Assembly: GCF_000972845.2 (NCBI RefSeq) | Contig: NC_040032.1 | Location: 17,956,871-18,020,870 of the forward strand | Length of the DNA: 64,000 nt | Source: Larimichthys crocea | Taxonomy: Eukaryota; Chordata; Actinopteri; Sciaenidae | Reading direction: 5' to 3' | Shown: positions 23,706 to 56,215 of the stretch, in pieces | How the letters are laid out: every line of letters begins with the position of its first letter | Numbering within the stretch: position 1 is the stretch's first letter | Notes under the pieces: generated by a model | The model's database searches: none | The model's input: the letters and a program-made list of their open reading frames with translations, nothing else | Told to the model about the DNA's origin: nothing | Translations under genes and position numbers: made by a program

Positions 23706-23722
23706 CCAGCAGGAGGCAGCAG
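23706..23722 (+). promoter_or_regulatory. CTCF-like motif
   Basis: CCAGCAGGAGGCAGCAG is close to the CTCF core, with one departure. Same orientation as the motifs at 6667, 24565 and 61688. Confidence 0.3.
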
Positions 23723-23894
23723 TCACATGTTCACTGTGTATGTGTGTGTTACTATCTTTGTGAGGACCAGCTCAGTTTTAAATGGTAGTGAGGACATGTC
23801 TGGTCTGTTTAATAATTCAGTATAACAATCTGTTTCCCGGTTAGGGGACTAACTAACCTCATTACATGTAATCAGGATTATCGCTGTAGATATT

Positions 23895-24160
23895 TTGGGT
23901 CCTGTCATGGTCGTTTAGTGTTTTTTATGGTTGTTTGGTGTCTCTTCATAGAGATTTTTATTCTCTTTGGGGTCATTTTGAGCCTTTTTGTGGTCTTTTG
24001 GAGTTTGTGGTTGTCTCGAGTGTCTTCATAGAGATTTGTATTCTCTTTGTGGTTGTTTTGGATCTCCTTGTGGTGGCTTTTAGTCTTTTGTGGGGGGTTT
24101 AAATCCGTTTGTAGTCTTTTTGAGTCTCTGTGTGGTTGTCTTGAGTCTTTTGATTGGCTT
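23895..24160. repeat. Degenerate GTCTTTGTGGTTGTTTTGAG minisatellite
   Basis: Successive units of about 35-45 bases share GTGGTTGTTTTGAGTCT and CTTCATAGAGATTT. The motif closely resembles the larger array at 61990-62960. Confidence 0.75.
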
Positions 24161-24564
24161 TCCAACAAGAAATTGTCAAACAAGGCTCGTCAAACTGGAG
24201 CTGTAATCCTTCCAAATGATGTACAGAAAAGACTAATTTCATCTTGATTCCTCTGTGGTTTGACACATCTCGATGGTGTTGGACGAATGAACGAGAAGCA
24301 TCTGTTTGTGAGCGACAGTTTTAGAGAGCTGCTGTCATCATGTTGATCTTTGCTGCAGAGGTAACCAATCAGAAACCACCATATGCTGTTACATATGTTT
24401 ACTTACCACCCCACTGCTACTAGCGCTGCTGGTTTGGCCTCAGTCAGGTGTTACAGGAACCAGCTCAAACACACTAACAAACACATTAAACACCAAGACA
24501 ACTTCTACAGCTCCTGAGTGGAGCCCCAGTTCTTGTTTTTAGAGGTTTGTAATGATCTTCGCAG

Positions 24565-24580
24565 CCTGTAGGGGGTGCTG
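24565..24580 (+). promoter_or_regulatory. CTCF-like motif
   Basis: CCTGTAGGGGGTGCTG keeps the AGGGGG core of the CTCF consensus. It lies between sra1 and camk2a. Confidence 0.35.
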
Positions 24581-24899
24581 GTAGATAACTAAACTGTCTT
24601 ATTTTAAAGGAACTGAAGATTTGAACTTTAATGTCCATGGTTATTATCAGATGTTTGAGGTTTTTCAGATGTTTACAGCTTCCAGCAGAGCTGTCTGAAC
24701 TCTGCTGACCACCCTGCATCACTCCTCCTCTTTTTTGTCCTCCACCTCCTCCTCCTCCTCGTCTCTCCAGGGAAGGCGAGGAGGAGTGGAGCATCGAAAA
24801 GAGGAAACCAAGCAGAAAAGATGAGTGACAGAAAGACAGAGAGAGGAACAAAATGAAAGAGGCTTTTCCCTGTAGAGACAAACAATCTAAAAATAGACA

Positions 24900-24955
<56 letters not shown>

Positions 24956-24960
24956 AAAAG
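24900..24960. repeat. (AAAG)n microsatellite
   Basis: About 13 AAAG units, purine only. Confidence 0.97.
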
Positions 24961-26835
24961 AGAGAGGTTCTTCCCTCTGGTCACAGGTTTCAAAGACACA
25001 AGAAAAATCAAACCATAAACAACTACAGCTGCTTTCTGACTGTTATTTTGTTATTTGTTGATTCATTGATTTACCATTAGGTCCAAAATGATGTCTTCCA
25101 ATGTCTTCACTTCAACACTTCAATCTATCAAAGTAAAACATGAAAACCAGCACATACTCACATTTGAGAAGCTAAAACAAGTGCTGTTGTTTTCGCATAA
25201 AATATGACTTCTTAATTGATTTATCAGACATGGGCTGGTCAATGATCTCAGATCTCCCCACCAGTCAGTCAGAACTGAAGAAGCGTCTTGTGCGAGAGGA
25301 TCTACAACCAAGTCTAGTTACCCCAGATTTAACCTTCTTGAAGAAAGATAACCTAGGTAACTGAAAACATTCACACGCCCTTGTTATGTGGTTTCACCTT
25401 AAACATGAAAAGCTTGAATTCTTAATAATTGTTCTCCAAACCAAACAACAGAATATACCATTTGTCATGTTTTCTGATCTGATGCCTCTCACAAACATGG
25501 ATTACCAGATGGGTGAAGTGGTCAACTGCCTCAGGGTCTTAGACCTTCAGCAATCCCCCTAGGCCCGAGGTTCATGGTGCCAGTTGCTTTTTGGTGACAT
25601 GATTTTTATATTTTATATTTCTATTTGTTTGGGAATTTCAGCCCAATTTGAGGAAGACCAACAGCTAGATTATTCTTTTTTTTATATATATTGAGCTCAC
25701 ATGGTGCATTTTCCTAAATAAAGCTGCATCAAATTACCACAAACCTGGACCAGGTCGTTTTCCAGTGCAGGAGTAATGAAGCTGCCATCTTTGGTGTGCT
25801 TTATGCATCTGATGGGAACTTGGAAGCCGCAAATCTTTGCCTCTGGTTAGGTAAACATTGGTAAAGGTAAATGAAGCAGGTCGAACATCATTCGTCAGTG
25901 CCTTTCAAAATCTATATATTGTGAGAACCGCCTCTGTGGATGTGTTCAGGTTGGATTAAGTGGACGTTTCAGAACTGCTTGGTTATGGTGTCAAAGTCAG
26001 AGACTGTAAGTGTGAACTGGGGTGAGATGTTTTCTGGCACATCACACCACTTCTTTGCTGACAACCATCTTCCAGGTCTGGGTCACTGAACGAGCTAAGC
26101 AAATTAGCCAATGCCTCCTACTTCCAAGCCACGTCCTCCAGCTGTTCCTGGAGGATCCCAAGGCACTTCTAGTTCAGATAGGATAGTCTATCTATAGTCT
26201 AAATACAGTCTGTTTTCCAAACTGTACATCTCAGGAATACCTTCACAGGGCGAAGTCCAGCAGGTTTCTAAATCAGATGCCCAAACATGCCTTTCTCCCA
26301 GATAAGAGATCCTCATTCTGTCTCCTGTCTTTAGTTACTACCCTAGGTCTGGAACAGACCAGCCATTTGAAGAACTTCACAACATTTCAACATTCTCCTA
26401 TTCATTCACCCATTTACTCACCCATTCCCGTATTTACTGTATTGTAAAAAAAAAAAAAAACTTTATACTTTATTTATACTCAATAATAGTAGTAAGAGTG
26501 ATAACTGCAGAAGTGGTAATATTTGTATTAGTAGTAGCAGTATCATGATTTACTATTAGTAGTAATATTTGTAGTATATTTGTAGTATTAGCAGAAGTAA
26601 TATTTATTGTACTAGTGATAGTAATATTTGAACTGTAATGCTCTTTCATTGGTCAGTAGACTAGAAAAGTGAGTATAACTGCAGTACATGTACCATATGT
26701 CTGTAGTAGTGTTTTATCCATAGTAATATTTTTAGTATTGCCGTTTTAGTTCCAGGATAATCTCTCCGAGCTGGCGGTGTTTGCAATCTTACTTTCCAGC
26801 ACAGACAGAGAAGATGCAGTTACCATGGTGACCGT
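24961..26835. other. Intergenic DNA between sra1 and camk2a
   Basis: No gene seen. The stretch 26080-26290 (CCACGTCCTCCAGCTGTTCC, then TGGAGGATCCCAAGGC and CAGGTTTCTAAATCAGATGC) is a decayed copy of a dispersed fish repeat also present at 38640-38925. Loose TAG/TAT trinucleotides occur at 26480-26640. Confidence 0.5.
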
Positions 26836-26836
26836 G

Positions 26837-26880
26837 TGTGTGTGTGTGTGTGTGTGTGTCCTGTCCTGTCCTGTCCTGTG
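26837..26880. repeat. (GT)n and (CCTGT)n short arrays
   Basis: About 11 GT units followed by four CCTGT pentamers, immediately upstream of the putative camk2a promoter. Confidence 0.95.
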
Positions 26881-27270
26881 ATTGGCTGACGTGGGAGAGT
26901 GGGCGGGCAGGTGGAGCGTCTGAAAGCGTCACTCTGTCTCTCTCTCAGAGATCAGGACAGAGAGACAGAGAGACGCAGCTCTCCTCACTGCTCTCTCCAT
27001 CATCCCTCCATCTTCTTCTTCTTCCTCCTCTTCCTCCTCCTCCTCCTCCTCCTCCACCTCTTCCTCTTCTTCGTCCAGAAACAAAACTCTCTCTCTCTCT
27101 CCATCTGTCTTCTTCTCTGTTTCTCCTTCTTTCTGTCTTCTCTTCTCCATCCTTCAGACAGACAGACAGGCAGGTCCAACTCTTGGCCTTCTTCATCACC
27201 ACCATCACCATCATCATCTTCAGAGGAAGACGGACAGGGAGCCCCCTGACCCTCGCCCCACCGGGTCACC
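26879..27270 (+). promoter_or_regulatory. camk2a proximal promoter and 5' UTR
   Basis: GATTGGCTGACGTGGGAG combines an inverted CCAAT box with a CRE-like TGACGTGG, followed by the GC box GGGCGGG at 26901. A pyrimidine-rich 5' UTR (TCCTCC and TCT tracts, 26990-27200) leads to the start codon, whose context is GTCACCATGG. No TATA box is seen. The transcription start is inferred to lie near 26910-26990. Confidence 0.55.
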
Positions 27271-48622
<21,352 letters not shown>

Positions 48623-48716
48623 GGACAGGTCAGAGGTCAGTTTTAGACAGGTCAGAGATCGGTCTTATCAGTTTTAGACACGTCAGAGATCGGTTGCAGA
48701 CCATCCAATGTTTTTT

Positions 48717-49550
48717 CTTTATTTTTATTATTTTCTACATTGTAGATTAACACTGAAGACATCAAAACTATAAACTAACTCATATGTAATTATACAAACA
48801 ATTAAACAAAGCAAAATATGTTTTGATTTTTAAAGAAGAAGAAGTAGCCACCTTTGGTTGAATAACAGCTTTGTGCACTCTTGGTATTCTCTCAGTCAGC
48901 TTCATGAAGTCGTCACCTGGAATGATTTTTGATTAAACGGTGCCTTGTCAAAAGTTATGAATGTTGAACATGAACATGAAGACCAGTCAATCCAGAAAAT
49001 TTGAAGAACTTGTTTCTTCAAGTTCAGTAGCAATAAGCATCAAGCATCATGCTGAAACCCCAGGAAGGGAGTTACCTCAACTGCAGAGGATAGTCCACAT
49101 AAATGGTTGAAGTAGTTCAAGTAGCAGACACATTTCAACGTCAACTGTTCGGAGGACACTCCATTAATCAGGCCTTTATGGCTGAATTACTGCAAATAAA
49201 CCACAACTGAAGGATACCAACAAGAAAAACTGAATTGTTGGGGCCAAGAAACACAAATAATGAACATTAGACCAGTGGAATTCTGTATTTTGAGTCCTAA
49301 TTTGAGACTTCGTATAGACCACCATGTCTTTGTGAGACACAGAGAATGGATGGTATCAACATGTGTGGTTCCCACCATAAAGCATGGAAGAGGTGGTGTG
49401 ATGATGTGGAGGACACTGTTGGTGATTTATTTATTCAGCACTAAAGTATAAAACATATTTTGTTTTGTTTATACTTTCTTTGTTTACCATTTAAATCCAC
49501 ATGTGTTGTTTAATAGGATGATGTCTTCAGTGTTAACCTACAATGTAATA
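48717..49550 (+). mobile_element. Decayed Tc1/mariner element
   Basis: Inverted ends are visible: TACATTGTAGATTAACACTG, then AAGACATCA from 48736, and the reverse form TGATGTCTTCAGTGTTAACC, then TACAATGTA ending near 49547. Between them are the fish Tc1 5' region (TTTGTGCACTCTTGGTATTC, GGTGCCTTGTCAAAAGTTAT) and transposase pieces, including CVVPTIKHGRGGVMMW at 49360-49412, a Tc1 hallmark. At about 0.83 kb it is roughly half the usual length, and the frame is broken. It lies between camk2a exon 17 and the next acceptor. Confidence 0.88.
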
Positions 49551-49632
49551 AATACTAAAAATTAAATAATAAAAATGTTTGTTTGTTTGTTTGTTTACCT
49601 GTTGTTGTTGTTGTTGTTGTTTTTCTGTCTAG

Positions 49633-49980
49633 TTAACTTCCAGAGTGGGCGAGTCTTTGATGGGGCCACCGTCGCCTTGACAACTGATTGATTGACAGCA
49701 GGCCAGGCGTCTGACACCAACCATTCAGGCCATTCAGGATTTAGTTTGAGAAAAACCAAGATGGAGGAGGAGGGCAGGGCCAGAAAGCAGTGAACTGCGC
49801 AACCAATCAATCAATCGACCAATCAGCTTCCTCTTATCAGCTCGTCTGGACTTTGCTTGAGCCACGCCCCCTTCTGCCAATTAGCAACAGAGCACAGATC
49901 ATAATAATGTGTAGAAACAATACCTTATCTCCAACTACCGCCTTCAGGATGATTGACAGGACCGGCACAACAAACCCTTG
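49633..49980 (+). other. camk2a: Candidate alternative camk2a terminal exon giving Asn-stop
   Basis: After a T-rich tract the acceptor TTTTTCTGTCTAG|TTAACT lies at 49631-49632. Joined to the internal donor CAACAA|GTAAGG in exon 17 (after 48618), AA plus T gives Asn, followed by TAA, so the protein would end STLNN. The downstream border of the exon is not visible; the end given is arbitrary. Confidence 0.5.
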
Positions 49981-51060
49981 AAAAAACTTTTAATCAGATC
50001 TTAATTTACCTCTGAAAACACACTTTAATTAACATACAGTTAATAAATATTTAACGATTCCATGACAAGTTTAAGGTGCTAATAAACGAGTGTATTTTGG
50101 TTTGTGTGAAACATTTTCAGCTGCAAATTAATTCAAATATTTAACAACTTATTAGACAGTATTGAGGAGATTTTAATAAGTGATTTTAAAGTTTCTGCTT
50201 CGGAGTTTTTAATGTCCTTTAACATGGACATTTTAAAGACCTTTATTTTTCAATCAAGGTATAAACTAAGAGATTCATGTATTATGATAAATTAAGAGGT
50301 TTTAAACGGAAATTGTTCCATGAAAATATACCAATAACTATAAATAAAGTAAATAAATTGACCATTTTACCATGAAAGACGCCACAAAATCACCTCAGTT
50401 AGCTAACTATTCAATTCATGAGCAGACTAATTAACTTTGTTACTTGGTATAGGTTTGTGCTTAATAAATGAATAATTAATGAGGTTTTAATAGATTACGG
50501 CATTAACCAAGATGTTTTTTTTAAGTGTAACAAATCAAATCCTTTTTAGGCGTTTTAATTTCTCAATAATTATAAAATAAATACTTCCAACAGAAGGAAT
50601 TCAGTTTCCATTTACTAAAATTAAGAAATAATTTAGATTTTTGATCATTTTACTTAAGATAATAATATTTTCGCATTTCTATCTCTCTGCTTCCAAAAAT
50701 AAACAAAACATCACTTGACAATAATACACAATAAAATAAATCAATAATAAAAAACGGCTAAGTATCTAAAAGAATGTATTACTAAACACAGATTTATCTA
50801 TATTTCAAATTTAACTTTAGTTCACGTTAAAATTAAAAATCAATAAACATTGATTTTATTTTTTAGGCAGATTTTATTTCCTTTGTAAGATAACGAGTCA
50901 AATGATTCAATATCACAAAAACAAAATTATATTATATATATAGTTTTTAGATATATTATTTAATTTGTGATGTTTAGGCAAAAAATTGATTAGAAATATA
51001 TAAATACAACAGAGTAAACTTAATAATAATATTTAATAAAAGCAGTTCAGGAAATGTTGA
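49981..51060. other. AT-rich DNA, putative camk2a intron
   Basis: Very A/T-rich with TAATAAA and ATTTAA motifs throughout and no coding potential. Confidence 0.5.
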
Positions 51061-51099
51061 GTTTTGGATGTTGGACGCTCATCTCTCTGCTTCCATCAG

Positions 51100-51301
51100 G
51101 CTCGGAGAGCTCCACAAGCTTCCGTCGCTCTCCGACCTGCGATCTTCCATGAACGACCACACCCGACCCCCCCTAGCCCCTAAACCCGACCCCCAACCAC
51201 CAGATATCCAAAGGAGGAGGTACCTCAACGAGCTGTCTGCCTGCTGCCTGCACTCCAGGCTTCATTTAGAGGAAGAAACTTTAGTTTATAAATATATTTA
51301 G
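51100..51301 (+). CDS. camk2a: Candidate alternative camk2a C-terminal exon (66-residue tail)
   Basis: The acceptor CTCTCTGCTTCCATCAG|GCTCGG ends at 51099. Splicing from AA|GT in exon 17 gives AA plus G (Lys), then 66 codons: LGELHKLPSLSDLRSSMNDH, then TRPPLAPKPDPQPP, QRRRYLNELSACC and a hydrophobic end LVYKYI before TAG. The phase fits without adjustment. The tail has a PPLAPKP stretch like an SH3 ligand and a CC pair. No other gene is seen that could own this exon. It could instead belong to an unrecognised transcript. Confidence 0.5.
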
Positions 51302-54300
51302 GTTTGGAGGCAGTGGATCTCCTGTGAGGGGAAGAAGAGAAGAAAAAAGGATGTGACTAAACAGAAAGAGGAAGAGAAGAAAAAGGACAAATTATTCTCC
51401 CTGATTTTGCTTTAGCACTTAAATTTAATTTAATTAGCGTTCAAAACCTTTTAAGTCACTACTGAACATGAGAAATCATTCAAAATGAAACATCAGCGTC
51501 ATTTCTGATTTACAGATATCTGATTATTGATCTGTTTGGGGGATGCAGAATGAGTAGAAAGCCAATCAGACTCACTGACACAATCACCCATCATCTGTTG
51601 CCGGGACCAAAGTCAAAGTCAAATGAAACTCATCAGTACGGAGTCCCAGAAGTGACAAAAATAACTGACAAGTCAAACAATTACACAATTATATAAATTA
51701 ATAATAGGGATTAAATCCTAAACTTTTAAATTGTTGAGTTAAATTGTTTATTTTACATTTTTCAAATGTGTTTGAGTCCAATATTTTAAAACAGTAACTA
51801 TAAAGTCTTATTAATGATGATTATAAGCAAAAAACAAATGCATCAGACCTCATTTTATGTTGACGTTTTGCTAAATGAAATCAGCTTTTCGTCTCTTTTG
51901 AGGCCTCCGTACATCAGGACAATCTGACTGGCAATCTGAGCTCATATTTCTGTTTACATTATCTTTGTCGGAGACTTAATTATTTGATAACTCAAAATTA
52001 AAACTGCATCTTTGATTGATCCTTTTCGAGGAGATTTTAAGGTTTGGTGGTGATGGCGGTGTTGTAAAAGTTTTTGGCTGGAGTTCTGTACGGAGAGCTC
52101 GTACTCCTCTTCATCGATGGTGTTTACTTTCTGTACAGATGATGTGATTTTATGCATGCAGGAACTTGACTTTGTGTTTTGTGTTTTCGGCTTTGGTATC
52201 TGCTGCGTTTTGGTGCTCGTGGCTGCCATGTTGTTTTCCAGCTCTCCAGTGACTTGACTCAGACTTGTTAGCATTGTTAGCATTCCTCACTGGGAGAATG
52301 GTGTCTGCTGGCCACGAGCTGACAAAACGTCAGTGGTGCTGTCTTTGATATTCTGCAACTTTTGACCCGTTGTATTTGTCTCAGAGGCTTCAAGCAGCTT
52401 TTTACCGTCGGGAGAATGTAGAACTTTGTACAATCAGATTCTTACTATGACAATATCATTAATATTACTATTCTCGATATAACGCATTTGTATATTTAAA
52501 AGCTTTGTAATGTTTGAATCAGACATCCAGTGCTAGCGTTGTGTGAATCACCCTGTAGTGAACACCTTGTGTATTATTAGCTTTTTTTATTTTTGTTAGT
52601 ATGATATGCATTGTGACACATAGTGTGTGACACTTAGCAACCTCTGAATGTGTTTGCCACAGCGCCACTGCCTTTTATTTGCCTTGACGTCTTAGTGCCA
52701 TTGGGCGTCCCTGCTCAGAAAATACTAAGATTATTTCAAGGAGGGTTAAATCTGGTACAACTGGACTTGATCTGTGAATATGTTTCACCTCTCATACAAG
52801 AGGCCTCTTAAGATCTTACTGACTGATGGCGAAACCCTGGTGTTTATTGGTGGGATCGACCAGGCTGCTGTTTCCATTTTCATTAAGGTCACCTGTGGTT
52901 TGGTGTGAACGACTGTCAGTAAGGTCGCCTGAGTGGATGACGGAGTCACATGAGACTTGGCGTCTTTCACAGACCTCTTTGATGTCATCATCATTTATCA
53001 TCTAGTGGGCCCACAGAACCTGTTAGATGCTGAAAATGCAGTCATTAGTAAAAAAAGGTTATAATCTATAAAATTAAATGTTAATCCAATTTGAACTGTG
53101 CTGTTGGGGGTCTGACCAGGGGCCATCCTGTTGATCTCTGTTAACTTTGTTCTGATGTTACAGCATCGTGTCCTCTCACATTAATACGAGTAAATCTGCT
53201 GCTGCAGCATTGTCACACCTGACTGACTGTGACCAGTGGATGAAAGTTACTAAGCACATTTTGTGTTACTCATACTTTCCAGTTTACTCTACTACACTTT
53301 AGCGGTAAATACTAAAATACTATAGTTTTTACTATAGATTACTAAAATATGATTACTACATTTGTAAAACTACAAAACATTGTTAAAGATTAAGGCTGGG
53401 GCTCCAACCCTTTATGACTTATGACCCTTTTATTTAATATATGAAATCAAAGTACAGATGCTGTTATGCTGACATTAACTAATGAGATAGCTAGTTTGAA
53501 TTTATTCCCTCTGATATGCGATTTCACATAAATTCAATGCAAAGATGTGAGTCGATACCTATGAACTAAGCACTTATCATATGCTGTTGCTCAACAGACA
53601 ACAAATATCTGGTGTTATTGAAATCTTGATCCTATTCAGTCGCTTTCAGCCTCTTCATTAACAAACTAAAGTGTGAACACAGTCGGGACTCCAAATGGCA
53701 CCTGCAGAGTGAATGGCTGTTTTCTACAGTAGACTAGTCTGTGTTTTCTAAACCTCCACTTTGACCTTTTAAGACACTTGAAAGTTTTATTTATTCGTGG
53801 TGGAAATCTTTGAGCACCGGGAACGCTCAGACGCTCCCTGCAAATATCTGAGATGTAATTTTTTTTAGAACTGTTTTGGTGTTTTACGCTTGAAACTGAA
53901 GACTTCATCTTAAAGCAGATTTCACGTCATTCCGAAGAACAGATGCTCTGATGTGTTTCCTGTTTTTATCAGATGTTCAGTGGGTGTGGCTGCTCCGTAT
54001 TTATCCTCATGAATCCAAAGCAGCGACTTCCAACTGTCCAAATGATTTGTTCAGTCTGTGATCCAGAGGGGATGACTGATGATTAGGATTTAGTAACTTT
54101 TTGCTCAGACCGTTTGAAGAAAGAAGAAACCAGGACGGGTTGGAAGTCTCTGTTTTGAAGCTTTACCTGCAGCACTGAGAGCATGTTCACCACAGGAAGC
54201 TTTTCTTAACGATGCGACAGGAAACAGCAGGAAGAGTTTGCTTCAGACGCTACAATAACATGCTCAGCTTTGTTAGCAATCCTTAGCTGTTCCTCCAGGC

Positions 54301-55138
54301 TCGAGATAACAGGTTTTCAGTAAGCTAAGATTTGTGGCTAAAAGCATGCATTGGTTAAAGTTAGGAATGCTAATAATGATAATAAGAGAGTGACAAGAAA
54401 TGAAGGTTACATTTTAATATATTTTAAAATGTTGGTATCTTTTTTATCTGCTATTAAAGAATGTTTAAGTTGCCAGGGAATTTATGTCAAAAACATTTCA
54501 AACTAAATTTTATAGTTTAAATACAGTCGTAAAATCTCTGATGCCACATTTGTGCATGTGACTCCTTTAACAAAATACAAAAATAGGTTTGTATTCGTCT
54601 GCAGTTTGGTCTGAAGCTCCTCTGCTCTCTGGGTTTGTTGGGTTTTTCTTCAAAAAACAGAAATGAAAAAGAAACAATTCATAAATAAAATATCCATCAA
54701 TAAACAAACCAATTGTGTATATTTTGAATTCAATTGTTTCTTTTTCATTTCCGTTTGTTAAAAATAAAATCCAAAGGTCAAACAAGTCCTCGCTGTTTCC
54801 TGTCCACCAGGTTCACGCTCTGCAAAATCAATAATCAATGATCAATAATCAGCTCCTTCATATCCACTCAGCTTTTCTACTATGATGGATATTGTACTGT
54901 ACTGTATTAACTCCAATGCTGCATGCTCAGTGTGTAACAGTGTGAACTGTGTGTGCGTGAGAGAGAGGGAGTGTGTGGGTGTGTATGTGTGCGTGTTTTT
55001 AATCTTTTTTCTTTTGTAGTTTTTTGGAGTATTTCTTCTTCTGCATCGTGTTCAAAGTGTTTCTGTAAATAAACTGAAGTGGTCAAACGCTGACGTCTGA
55101 TTTTTATTTGAGTCAATGTGTGACCTTTTGTCAATAAA
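51302..55138 (+). other. Probable long 3' UTR of camk2a
   Basis: No gene is visible over 3.8 kb. Camk2a is known in mammals for a 3' UTR of more than 3 kb that directs dendritic transport and local translation. AATAAA signals at 55068 and 55133 close the region. Continuity with camk2a is inferred from position; short frames on either strand look random. Confidence 0.45.
54996..55138 (+). terminator. Polyadenylation signals with CPE-like elements
   Basis: TTTTTAAT (54996-55003) precedes AATAAA (55068-55073), and TTTTTAT (55101-55107) precedes AATAAA (55133-55138) by 25 bases. This spacing fits cytoplasmic polyadenylation elements bound by CPEB, known to act on the mammalian CaMKII-alpha mRNA. 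Confidence 0.55.
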
Positions 55139-55261
55139 GTTACGTTCAGGTCCATGCTCCAATCACAATTGAGCAAACCAAGTGACATAAGCCCATCAGT
55201 GCGAAGTGGCAACTTCTGTGGCTGTGAATTGAAGCCAATGCCAATAACTATAACTCAGCTG

Positions 55262-55440
55262 TTCAAATAATATTGAAATCAGAATCAGAATAAAGTTTAT
55301 GGCCAAGTTTGCACTTACAAGGAATTTGACTTGGTGTAGTTGGTGTAGAATAAACATTAAGTATAGTTCACACTATATTCACAAAATGCTATAAATGTGC
55401 AGATATACACCTGATACTGATTCTGATTAAAGTTATGCAT
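55262..55440. mobile_element. Retroelement tail (inverse orientation)
   Basis: AAATCAGAATCAGAATAAAG, then TTTATGGCCAAGTTTGCACT and TACAAGGAATTTGACTTGGT is a very common teleost LINE-end motif. A forward GATACTGATTCTGATTAAAG closes it at 55412-55431. Confidence 0.65.
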
Positions 55441-55635
55441 CACACCGTAACATGAGGTTTAAAATATGATTCATTAAAAAAAATGTGTGCCTATTAAAAA
55501 AGAAAAGAAAAAAAGAACAAAACAATAAGGCAAATATATTAATGTATGTAAACATTCAGGGACATTTAAAAAATCTAAATATTAGATTTAATTTTAAATT
55601 AATATATACAGATAAATAAATAAATCAAATATCTC

Positions 55636-55935
55636 AAGTCAAGTCGACTTTATTGTCAATGCTGATATATGTACAGGACATGCAGAGTATTGAAATTTCA
55701 TTTCCCTCTTATCCCAAACAGCATAAACATGAAATATAAAATATAAGTAAAAGATGTAAAAATAAAATAAAATAAAAATATACAAATCTAAAAATATATA
55801 CGAGCTAAAGGACATCTGTGTGGCAATATGGTACAGTGTAAACAGAGTTATTAGTATAAATATAAGTATGGTAATATGGCAGTATTGACAGGATTTACAG
55901 TATTTACAGTATACTGTTCATGTACAATCAAAAAA
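55636..55935. mobile_element. Second retroelement tail
   Basis: CAAGTCAAGTCGACTTTATT, then GTCAATGCTGATATATGTAC and GAAATTTCATTTCCCTC resemble another abundant fish LINE 3' end in inverse orientation, followed by AT-rich DNA. Confidence 0.6.
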
Positions 55936-56099
55936 TAAAATGAAATATGTAAACAGTTGCCCCCTGAGCTAGAAAATCTAAACAAAAAATAATTTTAGTG
56001 TAAATTAATGTGAACTTTTTTATTTCATACTTGGACTTTAATTAATATAATTAAATTACATTAACTCTGTATTTAAAAATCAAAACTCGTGTTTCGCGT

Positions 56100-56215
56100 T
56101 GAAGCCACGTGGCGGCAGCAGCCGCTCCTTCCCGCGCTCGGTCGCCTCAACTTTGGCCCCGGAAGCGGAAACTCTTTCCTTTCTTGTTTCTGCTTCGTAT
56201 AGAGACACACAGAGG
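56100..56215 (+). promoter_or_regulatory. rps14 promoter and 5' TOP start
   Basis: A GC-rich island in AT-rich DNA holds CCACGTGG (E-box, 56107), an ETS-type CCGGAAGCGGAA at 56159, and then ACTCTTTCCTTTCTTG at 56171. The last is a 5' terminal oligopyrimidine start, as expected for ribosomal protein genes under mTOR-dependent translation. The non-coding first exon probably ends at a GTGGGT or GTGAAC donor near 56214 or 56260. Confidence 0.65.

Noticed and set aside
24673..25011. Frame with repeated FLSFFLSF
   Set aside because: Translation of the (AAAG)n array.
51954..52283. 109-codon - strand frame in the putative camk2a 3' UTR
   Set aside because: No splice context, low-complexity Ser/Lys/Gln composition and no recognised domain; probably chance.
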